Shown here one piece after another: positions 1 to 11,604 of a DNA stretch of 64,000 bases. Every line of letters begins with the position of its first letter. Within the stretch, counting starts at the first letter, position 1. Made by a program: the position numbers and the translations under genes. Origin of the DNA: Carex sylvatica (lineage: Eukaryota; Streptophyta; Magnoliopsida; Poales; Cyperaceae); NCBI GenBank assembly GCA_964058845.1, contig CAXKVR010000015.1, positions 248,001-312,000 on the forward strand, given 5' to 3'. The notes beneath the pieces are model-generated. The model was given only the letters and a program-made list of their open reading frames with translations, ran no database searches and had not been told where the DNA came from.

Positions 1-255
1 AATGCATGTCGCTCAATTTTCATGATTTTTGGAGATAGTTTGCTCCGAGAACGAGGGTGCAAAGTTGGGGTCGGAATGAAAACGTCATCAGTTCGGGCTA
101 TTTTTGAGCTCTTATATCTCACGATCCGTTCGGAGATTTCGTATGAAACTTTACAGTCCTGTTTGGAAATGTCAACAATGCATGTCGCTCAATTTTCATG
201 ATTTTTGGAGATAGTTTGCTCCGAGAACGAGGGTGCAAAGTTGGGGTCGGAATAA
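1..255. repeat. 176-bp subterminal tandem repeat of a MULE
   Basis: A unit beginning aatgcatgtcgctc at position 1 recurs at about 177, so the period is 176 bp. The second copy is incomplete and runs into the element interior near 255. The unit is homologous to the 175-177-bp units at 15571-16100: both contain gtcaattttcatgattttt-like and gtgcaaagttgg blocks in the same order. That places it as subterminal repeat DNA of one MULE family. The array probably continues to the left of the window. Confidence 0.85.
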
Positions 256-298
256 AAATATCTTACAATGTAAAATTTAAACAAAGGCATTTAAAACC

Positions 299-598
299 CT
301 ATTTCTTATAAGCCGGTTTCTTAGCAGCTGGCTTCTTATCAGCCGGCTTCTTAGCAGCCGGCTTCTTATCAGCTGGCTTAAGAGTAGTTACTCCCAATGA
401 TGTGCTCGCCTTACCAGATCCGTATGAATTTTCAACAAAGTCATCGTCTGAAAGGGGAGGATGAACAATAGGTTGCGGACCAAATCTTTTTCTAAGAAAA
501 CAAAATTTACAGTGACATTCTCCTTGCTCGATACCTCGGTTGCTATCGTTCATCCTGTTCAACAACAAAACAAACATACTATAACGTGAATAAGTCAT
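299..598 (-). CDS. Small Lys/Ala/Pro-rich ORF inside the MULE
   Basis: A 99-codon reading frame lies downstream of the transposase on the same strand. It may be a separate second ORF or a spliced exon: gttgaacag just before position 554 looks like an acceptor, after which the frame starts MNDSNRG. The protein has a short cysteine cluster (CHCKFC) and ends in a tandem KKPAAKKPADKK-type repeat encoded by a 30-bp DNA repeat at about 305-385. I do not recognise a family. A basic, low-complexity tail could bind nucleic acid, but that is inference. It may also be non-coding. Confidence 0.35.
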   Translation of the reverse strand: MTYSRYSMFVLLLNRMNDSNRGIEQGECHCKFCFLRKRFGPQPIVHPPLSDDDFVENSYGSGKASTSLGVTTLKPADKKPAAKKPADKKPAAKKPAYKK

Positions 599-736
599 AT
601 CATAAAATATTAAAACATAAATAAATCATAACATAAACTAATACAATCCATTTACATAAAATAATACAACACATTCACATAAAATAATACAACATGTAAT
701 CAAACGATACAATACAACTATACAAATTATATTAAG

Positions 737-3700
737 TCATCGTCTAAAATTCAATCCCCTCAGCACACGAGATCCCCATGATGATGTGCTTCTTCTAGCT
801 GGTTGTACTGCTTCTTCTTGCTGGTTTGCTGTACCAGATGGCCCTGCACCATATGTGCTCGTCCCTCCTAGTTGAGATGTGCTCCTCCTAGGTGGTTGCA
901 AAGCTTCTCCTTCCTCGTGTGCTGTACCAGATGGTCCCGCGTGAGATGTGCTCCTCCTTCCAGCTTGAGATGTGCTCCTTCTCCGCTGGGTAGTACCTGA
1001 ATGCCCCTGCATCCCAACCACCTCTTCTCCTGTCAGTACTTCTCCCATTGCCTCCCTAAACATCATAGTTGCATTTTCACGGAAGGTACGGCTTCTGGCT
1101 GTGCTGCGCCTCGACCCTTGCGATCCACTTGCCTCTGCCATAACTCGATCGTTTTCAGCTGCATTTGCTGCGTTACGAGAATCTGCAGACCCAATAAATG
1201 ATATAGTAAGTTATTGAAAAATGTAATAAAATATAATCATTGTTCAATATTACATACCTCGCATCTGCCTGTCGGTAGTGGAACGGCGAGGACGGTGCCC
1301 TATTTGCCTACCTTGCATTTCATCCATGGTCATTGGTTGACGGATGTGTTTTCTCCTACCATACCGTATCCAATCTTTGTTCGGCTCGTATTTTGGGGTA
1401 GTGGTCATAGGCCATTCTTCAGGATTACCGTAGGGAACAAACAAGGCATTCCAAGTACTCAGAAGGTACTCCATTCTGTACCAGTGGGCAACAAATTGAT
1501 CGGGGGACCAGCTGTTATGGCGACAAACCGCTAACACATGAGCGCACGGAATTCCAGTTAGTTGGATACCTCTGCATGTACATTCCACTGCTCTATCAGC
1601 TCCGAATGTCGCAATATACTTGAACTTTCTATGTATAATGGACATAGTTCCATCCTGTGTTTGGACTACTGGGACATATTCATCTGGGCCCGTGACTTCG
1701 TACTTACCTTCGCCGTGCGAGTATGAGATGACATCCATACCCACAGCTTTCTCCCACCGTTTGGCAAGCTTATCTTGTACCCGTTTGGAAAAAGGCTTAC
1801 AAGCAGTGCTGTGCTCCATTGCTGCCTGCCGCCGCTGGACAAACCACCTGTTGCACTTGTAGAATGTCTCCTCAACAAGTGCAGCTACGGGCAACATTCG
1901 GGCCTCCTTAAAGACAGCGTTCAGGGACTCAGAGCCATTTGTTGTCATGATACCAAATCGATATCCTCCATCACAGGTTTGAAAGATTTTCTCATAATTT
2001 GACGGCTCCATGACATCATTAGGACGTACTTTGCCCACTCTCTTTAAAAAAGCATTACACTTCGGATTTTGCTGCAATAGAACAAAGTAAAATTAGATGA
2101 AATATGCATGTCAAGGAAACAAAAATGATATAACTTAGACAATATTAGACATACCATGGCAAATTCTTCGAACATCTCTTTCAGCCTTCTTGGCTTCTTC
2201 TTCCTGGCTCCTTGTTTGAACCTGGTTCCGTACAATTTGTCCTTTCCGCACGCCTGCACCAGGTTATCAGCAACATGCTGCATACAAAACCTGTGCACAA
2301 AATTATTCCCATCCCATCCGTATTCGGGTTTCAAAGCAGCTTTGATCGCCTTGTGTTGGTCTGATATAACGCATACGAATCTATTAACACCAAGCACATG
2401 AATTCTAAACCACTGTAAGAAAAAACCCCAATTCTCTTCATTCTCCTTCTGTACAATTCCAAATGCTAGAGGCAGCAATTGATTCTCGGCATCATAGCCG
2501 CAGGCCATCAAAAGCCGTCCCTCATACCGTCCAGAGAGGAAGGCTGCATCTATACTGATCACCGGTCTCAAGTAATCAACTGCGGTGATGCATGGTCCAT
2601 AAGCCCATGCGACGGCCCTAAATTGCTGCACATCTTGCTTGACCAGTCCTGTATTTTTATCGATGCTCGGACTAGTCAGAAATTGGTGCCTCGAGCCGGG
2701 ATTCTTGTCACATATCCCGATAAGCAATAGTTTCATAAAATTGTACGATTCCTCCCAACTCCCGAATTGTCGGGATACTGCAATCTCACGACCTCTCCAA
2801 AGTCGGTTGTACTTTGGGGTTATAGTTCGAAATCTAACCCTCACGCAGTTTGCCACACTCCGAATGCTCATACAGGGGTCTTTCTTAATGCTATCCTCGA
2901 TGATATCTGCGATGATTGATGCCGTGAGTTGTGCATGGTCAGTCCTGGTGTACTCTGACGTGCATGTGTGAGGCGTGTCTTGCTCAGTTATTACCCATGT
3001 ATCTTCATAATTTGTTGCTCTTGCCTTCAGGATAAAATGACAATTCTGAGTGTTGCATCTAATTTCCAACCGGGATTTGTCACTTTTGTGAGTATATATC
3101 TCCTGATTCTTGTCAACATGGTGCTCTCTGATCTTTTTCGTCAGCTGTTTTTTATTTTCGAAGTACTGACCTTTTGCGAGCTCACTCTTGTATTCAACCC
3201 GATGACCGTAGTAAGAAACATCTGCTTCTCGAAAAGCAGATGTGTCATTGAAGTTTACGAACGGGTGAGTCTCAGAACGGCCACTTAATGGCATATTTCT
3301 ATTCTGCCTCACAGTAGGCTGTGTGTATTCTCCTTCATCGGTATCATCTCCCTCATCATTATCGTCCCAGTGTTCTTCTCCCAATTCATCCCCAGTTTGT
3401 AGATTCTCCTCCGGTACTTCGTTCATAAATTCAAATTCTGACTCGTGTGAATCCTCCTGTACTGGTGGCGGTCTGGGGTGAGGATTTGGTTCAGGCCCAG
3501 GTAAGAATGAAGGACCTCCCGACACATATATAGGTGGGATAAAAGGTGGAGATTGTAGTCCGGGTGGGATCAAATGTGGAGGTTGAGGTGAATTACTATA
3601 TATTTCTGGTTCTGGCGTTGGTTCGGGTACGAATATAGGAGTGTGTGGTTCTGCATTTTGTTGATAATTTTCTGCAATATAATTTTGGCCTGAACTTCCA

Positions 3701-4032
3701 GACCCTGATCCTCTGTGAATCCTGCACGCAAAAACTTCGAATCCACTATCACCGGACCTCACAGTCCTGTTGATCAGGCCTCTCAATGCCACGTCATCTC
3801 CCAGTGCAATTCTGAGATACCTTCCTCCTTGGAGCACTCGGGCCATTATTTGTAATTCATAGCGGTTCCTATTGTAGCCGCTCAAATCGTAAATAAGCGT
3901 TTGCAACTCCTCAAATGAGAAATTTTCATCAACCCAACGCGTATTTACTGGAGGTTTGGAGTAACGTACACCATACTGGTCAGTTGTGAACTTTCCTCCA
4001 AAATGTACGAAAATTCCAACAGACATGGCCAA
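737..4032 (-). CDS. MULE (MuDR-type) transposase, three exons, open throughout
   Basis: The product is the DDE transposase that would cut and paste this element and possibly its non-autonomous relatives. Exons are 4032-2155, 2071-1258 and 1182-737. Both introns are GT-AG (GTATGT donors, TTGCAG and CTGCAG acceptors) and keep frame, giving about 1045 residues with no stop. The order is: an N-terminal PB1-like region (about 1-110); a Pro-rich then acidic linker (about 115-245); a MuDR-type DNA-binding region (about 280-350) starting near KGQYFENKKQL; and the MULE catalytic core with aspartates in ISIDAAFLSG and VISDQHKAI. A SWIM zinc finger (ECTCRG...IPCAHV, CxC-CxH) follows in exon 2, and exon 3 is a low-complexity tail with repeated RRSTS motifs. 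The start at 4032 gives the longest frame. A CT-rich strip and a minisatellite lie upstream. Intactness suggests recent activity. Confidence 0.9.
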
Positions 4033-4150
4033 TAAACTACATTAATGAATGGTAAATATTTTGTCAGTTTACCAGTTCCAATTGTATACAGCTGCCATCA
4101 GTATTAAACAGTCCTAAATTAATGGTATGTGAACAGTTAATATGTACTTA

Positions 4151-4450
4151 TCAATTTGGGTCAACAGTACATACATAAATGAATAGTATGCGAACAACAA
4201 ATACGTAAGTGAATAGTTTGTCAACATTAAATACGTAAGTGAACAGTAAATACGTACATGAACAGTACGTGAACAGTACGTGAACAGTAAATACGTACAT
4301 TAACAGTACGTGAACAGTACATACGTAAGTGAACAGTACGTGAACAGTAAATACGTACATTAACAGTACGTGAACAGTACATACGTAAGTGAACAGTACG
4401 TGAACAGTAAATACGTACATTAACAGTACGTGAACAGTAAATAAAATATT
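4151..4450. repeat. 60-bp minisatellite built on gaacagtacgt
   Basis: Rows of exactly 60 bp repeat from about 4260 to 4440 (units near 4261, 4321 and 4381, almost identical). Each is made of shorter gtgaacagtacgt and gtgaacagtaaatac subunits, and more degenerate subunits extend left to 4151. The array lies between the transposase start (4032) and the right TIR, so it is in the presumed promoter or leader of the transposase. The 160-codon minus-strand frame across it is a by-product of the repeat. Confidence 0.9.
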
Positions 4451-4483
4451 TAAAAAATAAACAGTACGTACCTGTAGCAGCTC

Positions 4484-4575
4484 CTTCTCCTTCTCTCTTT
4501 CTCTCTCTTTCTCTTTCTCTCTCCCTCTCTTTCTCTCTCTTTCTCTTTCCCCTTCTCTCTTTCCTCTGGCTGAAG
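4484..4575. promoter_or_regulatory. CT/GA-rich tract, likely leader or core promoter of the transposase
   Basis: An almost pure pyrimidine run on the plus strand (GA repeats on the transposase strand) lies between the TIR and the minisatellite. GA-rich leaders and promoters are common in plants, and its place upstream of the transposase fits that role. No clear TATA box was found next to it, so the call is tentative. Confidence 0.35.
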
Positions 4576-4617
4576 GCACATTCTCTTTATAAGGAAAAAC
4601 CAGGGAAAAAAAAAAAA

Positions 4618-4765
4618 ACCCGGACCGCCCCATTTTTAGGCGGTCCGGAATTAAAATTCCGGACCGCCTAATTTTTAGGCGGTCAGGGCATTTTTAAAAA
4701 TTTGGCTGGAACCCTGTTATTTTTAATAATTTGTTTTTTTTTTTGGGTATTTTTAAAAATGTCGG
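4618..4765. repeat. Right terminal inverted repeat of the autonomous MULE
   Basis: The inner half consists of GC-rich snapbacks: two ggaccgcc / ggcggtcc palindromes around 4621-4688. The outer half has gcatttttaaaaattt and gggtatttttaaaaat and ends gtcgg at 4765. The same order is seen at the right end of the element at 16200-16370. Confidence 0.75.
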
Positions 4766-4775
4766 CCCTTATCCG

Positions 4776-4945
4776 CTGTATTTAAATAGGGATAACATGC
4801 TTCTGCTATTCAAATCCGACCCGATCGATCACATATAGAGAGAGAGAGAGGCAACGGAGAGCGTGTGTATACAGAAGGAGAAGAGGTAGAGGTAGTATCA
4901 GAGAGGGATCCAGCAGCGTACATACCTGATTCTACCGGCGGTGAG
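4776..4945 (+). promoter_or_regulatory. TATA-like promoter and untranslated first exon (putative)
   Basis: A TATA-like tatttaaatag lies at about 4779. It is followed by a GA-rich transcribed-looking leader (agagagagagaggcaacgg) and a good donor, GTGAG|GTAACT, at 4945/4946. The sequence resembles a plant 5' leader exon. The MULE ends only about 14 bp upstream of the TATA-like box, so the element probably landed in or replaced the proximal promoter. Confidence 0.4.
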
Positions 4946-5339
4946 GTAACTAAAATTCTCTAATGGTTTCTCTACTGATTGATGTTCTTTGGGTTTGTGA
5001 CAATCTGTGTAAGAAGGCGAAGACTGGTGACATTTTAGTAGTAGGTGGGATAGGAATTGATTCGGTACTAGGGATAAGATAGCGCATGCTTGTCTTTAAC
5101 TCTTTTCATTATCCCCAGCTGACACAGAGAGTTTCTAGTTATCTTTACCTGGGTTTTTTAAATTTTGAGGGTAGTTATAGATTAGACAGTTTTAATTCTT
5201 GCCTTTGTTGATGAAAACAGGTAGCTAGAGGCTACTAGTTTTTTTTTTTAAATAAATAAAAATAAAGCTCGACTGATGTTGACAATTCTTAAATTAGACT
5301 TTATTCATGATGTAATGTTTAGTTGAAGTACTCTTAAGA

Positions 5340-6440
5340 AAGTTAGTTTCAATTGTTACATCTCGCAAATATTTTCTACGGAAGTTTTCAACATCTTGCT
5401 TAGGCCTTGTATATGGCGAGAAAATAGTTGAAAGTTTTAGTCCTTCAGATTGCTTACTCCTCAAAATTATCACCACTTTAGTTGTTTGCGAGAGTTTGTA
5501 CTATTACCACAAGCACTTCCTAGGATATATTACTTTGGTTATTTGATTCCCCTGGAGTTTGTATTATTACCACAAGCACTTCCTAGGATATATTACCTTG
5601 GTTATTTGATTCCCCTGGAGTTTGTTAATGATGATCATGATTACCCCATACAATCATAAATTTTAGAGTGATAACTATTCAGGAAACCATATTTATATAT
5701 AAAGAAAAAGAAACCCCACTTTTTGGTGCTTTCTAGAATATACTTCAGAAGATTGATGAACATAAACTGTTGCAAGTATAGAGAACTGAGTAAATATCAA
5801 CTCTTGTTTATTTAACACATCCAGTGCAATCTATAAGCTTGTTCAGCTTTTTTCTATGCTTATAGTTAGGTGTAATTTATGTTATTAATGCCAGAATGCA
5901 TTTTATGCCTAATTCATAGTTCCTCAAATATTATCAATATCGAAAAATACCATATATAATAAATAGTTTTGTGTACCTTTCTAGGAATGTTATTTTCTAT
6001 TGTATATCTCGCAAATATATTATGCGAAAAATTAGACATCTTGGATATTTAATTTGGTATTCAGATAAGCATTACAAGGTTTAGTCCTTATTAATTGTCT
6101 TCAAGCATAATATCGCATGTGTTGTTTGCGAGAGTTTGTACTATTAGAGCAAACATTTCTTAGGAGTTAGGATGTTGCTTTGGTCATTCTGTATTCATAT
6201 AGTTTTTTTAATGACAATCATAAACCACAGACAAATATGAACTTTTAAAATGATAACCTTTCAAAGAATCATATTTATAGACAAGGAAAAAAAAAAGACT
6301 CTCCTTTTGGTGCTGTATATTGTTTCTTTATCTAAAGTTCTAAACATACTCAAGAATGTTGATGAATGTAAACTGTTGCATGTATAGAAATGACAAATGA
6401 GATCTTATTCATCTAACATTTCCAGTACAATTCTTATCTT
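5340..6440 (+). repeat. Diverged direct duplication of about 0.5 kb in the first intron
   Basis: 5340-5860 and about 5985-6440 align in the same order. Matching landmarks are atctcgcaaatat, ttgtttgcgagagtttgtac, aatcatatttata-like, ttttggtgct, gatgaa..taaactgttgca and the acatttccagtacaat-like block. The copies differ by many substitutions and small indels, so the duplication is old. Confidence 0.7.
5494..5619 (+). repeat. 63-bp direct tandem duplication
   Basis: gtttgtactattaccacaag starts at 5494 and gtttgtattattaccacaag at 5557. The two 63-bp units differ at only about two positions. It lies in the first copy of the older duplication and is much younger than that event. Confidence 0.9.
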
Positions 6441-7869
6441 TTAAAAAAAAAAAAAATTGATTCAAAAGCTCAACCTGTTAGATGAATGCATTATGTGATC
6501 ATCCTCATAGTTCTCGGTATACCTGCTTTGACAATCCTTGATTGAATCCCAATAATATGAGCAAAATTGTAGTTAGTTGATATCAGTCTCCAAAATTAGC
6601 TTATGAATTAATAATGTCTGGTTGGCATATAAATTTTATTTTTTGAGCCCTTGTCACAATTGTTCTTAATATGTTATAAACTTTTCTTCTTTTTTTAATT
6701 CTTTAAATGCAGATACTCATGAGGCTGCTTCATCAGTCATGATGGAGATAATTCACCTCAAATTTGGCATGGGTGGTTTAGGAAAGGAGGTAATGCCTAA
6801 TGCCTATGTGCTTCATTACTCACTATCTGCTTGTTTACGCAACACACTTTAAATGCTGATAGTTATTTTAACGAGGGTTAACATGTTTGGTTATCTCATT
6901 ACAATAAGCCAATGAGATATTGTAAATTATTATGTGTTTGCCATAATGTGTCTGTGATTTGAAATCCAAATCCAATCATCAAAAGGATTCAAAGTAATGC
7001 TATTAAATATTAAATATTATCAAGTTAATTATATTATTAACAGAAAATATCACCATGATCTGTAAACAGATGCCCTTAAATGCGAAAATTTATGAAAGTA
7101 ACATATTGAGTGGTAAAATTTTTAGGACCTAGTAAAATATCTCTGCCCTACCTAAATATATGGTCCTATATTATATCATCCATATATATCACATTTCCTC
7201 GGTAGGAATAAATTCCATAATATATGTTTGGTAGATAAAAAAAATACATAATTGTAGTGCAAAGTTTTTACTGATTTTTTTTCCTATGAAATTTCGTTTC
7301 ATAGGAATGTTCATTCCCGTCTGCTGGACGGGATAGACATCCATGCTCACTTATCACACTAATCAAATGACCAAACAAACTACAATCAACAATGAAAATG
7401 AATGGAAAAAAAACATGGACGGGAATGTTTATCCCGTCCACATTTTTGTGTTCTAGTGGGTAACAGCATTGTTTCTGATGTGGTGCAGAATAAAAGAGGA
7501 AGGAGAGAGCAAAGGAACTGGAGGGGATTGACATGAGCAACATACCAACCCCCAAAACCACCAAAGCTAGAGCTTTCTTCTTCTTCTGATGATGATGATG
7601 GTGATGAGGGATGGCAATGATGATGTTGATATGGAGAAAGGTGATGTCAATGATGATGATGCTGTTGGAGATGTGATGACGGTGGAGATGATGGTGATGA
7701 AGGCAAAGGATCTGGTCAAGATATTCAGAGACTTGCTACTGATTCTCTTATGAAGCTTCCGATGAAAAGTGGTTTTTGTTATTTTATATTCTTAGCGGTG
7801 GCTTTGTTCTATTTTGATAGAGGGCAAGAGTTTGCTCATACAGTTTGATCTAATATGATATTTTTTTCA

Positions 7870-10723
7870 TTCATATTAAATATTATATTATATGCTTGTT
7901 TGTTTCTTTTACTTTGCTGATTACACCGCACATTAACCCAAAATAACACTAACATGTATTATGATGGAAGGGTATAGACGTATAGTTTGCTAAAATTGTA
8001 CATATTTTCTTCCAAGCTAAAGTTCAAACAAACAAGAACACTGCAGTTAGATTACAGTGCCAAAATTGTTGGAAATATAGCGTGTTTATCTTTCCTGAAG
8101 TTATGAAAAGGGTAGTTTGTTTATTACAGGTTCTGTAGTTAGATTGACATGTGGACTGAACAAGAAATATCAGATGCCAGCATTAGTTGCAAATATGATC
8201 TCATGTTAATGTGTTAATTTGCTAAAGAAACATGGACGTCCGAATTATTTATTTATTTTTTAATATTTCAAGGTTGAAGCTAATTCATCCTACACTTAAC
8301 CCATAAAGTATGAACTTCTCTGAACGCAAGGGTAACCAACTACTGATAATGTACTGATAAGACTGGCAATAAACAGGAGGTGCTGAATCAAATTGGTTGG
8401 ATGGAATAACAGACACCGGTCTCCCTTCTAATATTTATTAATGTTTTGGTTCACGTTAAATTGAATGACTGAAGAGTACTTAAGGTGTAATTGATGCCTT
8501 AACATCAATTTACAGTCGAGTAATAATAAGACAGTTCTTTTAACGATGGAGAAATGCCAATTTCCAGTCAAGGATTCAGATCATCTACCATTTTATTAGA
8601 AAATATTACTAAGACCACATAGAATATTTGAATAAAACATCATCTTGCAGTCAAGAAATTATAAAGCATTTTTTTGTAAAAGGGGGAAGAATAGTTAGTA
8701 GCTGCTTCTCGGACATCTAGCTCGATCTTCAGTTTTTAATGAGACTCCTGTATTTAAAGATCAAACAAAACAAAAAATGGACAATTATTATCATTATTAT
8801 TGCAAATTCTACAAACATTGAAAAGCTAGCATGGTTAGTAAATTTAATTTACGACTTAAATTGGAAGGATGTCGAGAAATTTTCTTCATGTGCTTCTCAT
8901 TTTCGAAATTATTCATAGAAAAGAACAATACGGGTAAGTGTGTAATTGGAATTTACTAAAACAATAAAACTGAAAAAGCAGCTCACAAGAAGAGTATCAT
9001 AAGTACAATTATATGATTCAAAGTGAACTAGAATGTTAATCTTAAATTCTTCGAGATCTATCTTCTAAAGAACAAATTTCATTGTGTATTGGTGTGCCTG
9101 GTAACACAAGAAATCATACAATAATAAAACTAATAAAAATAAAAATCAAATTATTCCAAAATCAAAGATCGAACCTGGCGGAACTAATCGCGAGAGCGCG
9201 AGGCACTGGTACTAGCGGAACTCGCCAGAGCTTTTGCGTCAGGAGGTCGATTCGAGAGGGTCCAGCTTAGAGCGAACGATGCAGGTGCTCAAAGGGAACG
9301 GGCGAACGACATCATGGTGTCATGGTACCTTGTTCCAACAAGTTAATTCCATAATTAAAAAATATGAAAAGCAACCGAAATTTGTAATACAGTTACTACG
9401 GTGTTCATAATAACTACTATATTAATCTTAAAGTTATTGTTCTTGTTTTCGTTGTTCATACGAAACATGCGAGGATGTGAGTTAATTACATAATTTTGTC
9501 GCAGATAACTGCATGCAGCTTATTACCACCTAAATTTAAGAAAAATAATTATTAAATTAATTTGATTTTGTTGAATTAATTACCATTAAAATAACACAAT
9601 TAAATCTAATATTTATATTTAGACCAAAACCTAATAAGTATTTTATTTGGTAAATTATATTATATGACAACAACATATATTTTATATAAAGTAAATCTTC
9701 TTTTTTTAATTTCCCTTGTTAATTCTGAATTGATGCAGAATGGTAACATCTTCTTTGTCCTTAGAGATTTAAAAAAAAAAAAAAATGCATCTCCGTTAAA
9801 TTTTCAAAATCCGAATAATAATATTGATTAAAACAGTACAAGTTAAAAAAGAGAACTCAGTTAATATTTGAGACGAACATCTACAATTTAGTGCAATATA
9901 CCATCATTTGCATCATGCTGAGCTATGACTCTCATTCTTGAATCGTTTTTATATATTTTTTTTTCTTGGGGTAGGTTTTTGTTACAAAAATGGAAGGTGT
10001 CATATGCAAAATATCTAATGTGCTTATCTACCATTTGTAATCTACGTGTTATGGACGATAATAAATAAATTACTCATTATTTCTTATTTCAAATCCTGAG
10101 GCAATTGAAGTGCTACTGTCTAAAGGTGCAAGTTGATGTGCAAAACTTTAACGAGCCACATCTGTTTTTGGCTATTTTGAACGACCGCATATCTTGTACG
10201 GTCTTGTTGAACCAAAATTAAAATGTACTTCACATTTTATTTTTTTATTAAGTAATTGTTATATTAGTAGAAAATTAGATTAAAACATGTTTTGTTGTAG
10301 GCTTGTAGCCAAAAAATCTCAAATTAACCAGACCTGTAAACTAGCGGCTCACAATTATTAATTTAGTTTTCTTCGAAATCTAATTAAAGATAGCAAGTGT
10401 AAAATCTTTCAGTTTATAAAATCAAATTCTATGACAAGTTTGTTGTAATGTTTAATTTACTATAAATCGTAAATACCTAGCTTCAACTGGAGCTCAAATT
10501 GGATACTGATGTTATAATATAAATCGGTTTCATAATTTGTGCTCGCCCATACAAGTTGTCATGTCCCGGATTTTGATCGGGCGTGCGATGATAGAACAAG
10601 ATCTTAGCATCTGTTTATCGACATATAAACTTACGTCATAAACAGAAAACAAAACAAAATCAGTTACAAAACTCTGGTTATTTAACGACACGATTCTCTA
10701 TAACTAGTTAGTTTGTTCAGAAC
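7870..10723. other. Gene-free AT-rich stretch
   Basis: No coding signal is seen on either strand. The only distinct spot is a GC-richer patch at about 9170-9340 containing gatcgaacctggcgg and gcgagagcgcgag. It may be the trace of an inserted sequence, but I could not identify it. Confidence 0.6.
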
Positions 10724-10731
10724 AATAGTAC

Positions 10732-11275
10732 TAGGGGTGGTAAAAAAGCTCGTAACTCGTGGATCGCTTGTGACTCGCCTCTAGCTCACTCGATAGTAGA
10801 CCAAGCTGTTAACGAGCCAGTTCGGCTCAGGCTCGGACCAAAATAAATAAGTTGAGCCAGAGGTCAGCTCAGACCGAGCTAGCTCGGTTATTTTGTGTTA
10901 TTTTGTGTTATTTTGTATTGATTTATATGTTGTATGAATTGGCTTGGTTGTTACATGAATTTATAATATTTAGTGGGTTGTTGCATGAATTAACTTGGTT
11001 GTTGCATGTATTTATAATATTTAGTGGATTTGGTTGTTGTATGTATGAATGAGCTTTCTTATTTTATATTTTTGAATTTGTATAACAGCAGCCTAATAAA
11101 GTCCAGTGAGCCAGCTCGTGAGCTCGCGAGCTAACTCGGGTTGGCTTGTCATAAGCTGAGCCAAGATTTTTGACTCGGGAGACCTAGGTCCAGCTCGCTC
11201 GGTCCATGCTCGAGCCAGAATTAACAAGTTGAGCCAAGGCCCAGCTTGACTCGAACCAGCTTGTTGACAGCCCTA
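10732..11275. mobile_element. hAT-type MITE with exact 8-bp target duplication
   Basis: The element starts TAGGGGTGG and ends CAGCCCTA, which fits plant hAT termini. The flanks are perfect 8-bp direct repeats, aatagtac at 10724-10731 and 11276-11283. The ends carry many short agctcg / gagcca motifs, a usual subterminal pattern. No transposase is encoded, so it is non-autonomous. Confidence 0.9.
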
Positions 11276-11604
11276 AATAGTACAAACAAATTTGAATTAA
11301 TCCATACAAATATATTGTATTAAGTACGCATATTTAACAGGCTGGATCTAGGCTTTCGAATACCTAAAGAAATAAAATATAAAACCAAACTTATCAATTT
11401 TTGTTCCATTATCTACATTAATTGATCACAAAATTTAACCTGAAGTCACAATTCTAACACGGCATTAGTTAATTTCTGTTGTTTATTTTTTATATAAACA
11501 AGATATGCAGAGAATAAATATTGGTGCAAACAGTATCATAAAAACTAATTAAAAAAATACAACCCCCTTTACTTTACTATCTAACCCCAAAAAGTATCCC
11601 CAGT

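Larger units (their letters stand above)
1..4765 (-). mobile_element. Autonomous Mutator-like element (MULE), left end outside window
   Basis: This block holds an uninterrupted MULE transposase gene (737-4032, minus), subterminal repeats at its left edge and a terminal inverted repeat at its right edge. The right TIR reads inward from 4765 as CCGACATTTTTAAAAATACC. Its layout matches the complete non-autonomous element at 13764-16370: a tttttaaaaat block, an attaaaaataac block, then GC-rich snapback motifs. If the right end is 4765, the expected 9-bp target duplication is cccttatcc at 4766-4774. The partner copy and left TIR lie before position 1 and cannot be checked. Confidence 0.85.
4810..7860 (+). 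pseudogene. Degraded small gene of unknown family (or long non-coding RNA)
   Basis: After the leader exon (donor 4946), a 77-bp exon at 6713-6789 is bounded by aaatgcag and GGAG|GTAATG. A third begins at 7489 after ggtgcag. Joined from the ATG at 6739, the frame reads MMEIIHLKFGMGGLGKE then NKRGRREQRNWRGLT. It meets TGA at about 7534 and continues in the same frame as a Pro-rich then SSSSDDDDGDEGW tract before another stop. A second frame near 7680-7850 encodes an acidic stretch followed by a hydrophobic segment. Splice sites look real but no long frame survives. I do not recognise the family. It could be a pseudogene, a short-peptide gene or a transcribed non-coding locus. Confidence 0.3.

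Noticed and set aside
1..280. Possible CRISPR-like array
   Set aside because: The 176-bp units are contiguous without spacers, lie in a plant MULE and recur at 15.6-16.1 kb.
4151..4633. 160-codon minus-strand frame upstream of the MULE transposase
   Set aside because: It is the translation of the 60-bp minisatellite and the CT-rich tract. The peptide is purely repetitive and has no homology to a gene family.
7268..7564. 98-codon minus-strand frame
   Set aside because: It lies across a putative intron-exon junction of the plus-strand unit, has no domain and is biased by a simple ttctt/gat repeat.
9170..9340. tRNA or SINE candidate from the gatcgaacctgg motif
   Set aside because: It resembles a B-box on the reverse strand, but no acceptor stem, anticodon arm or poly(A) tail could be found.
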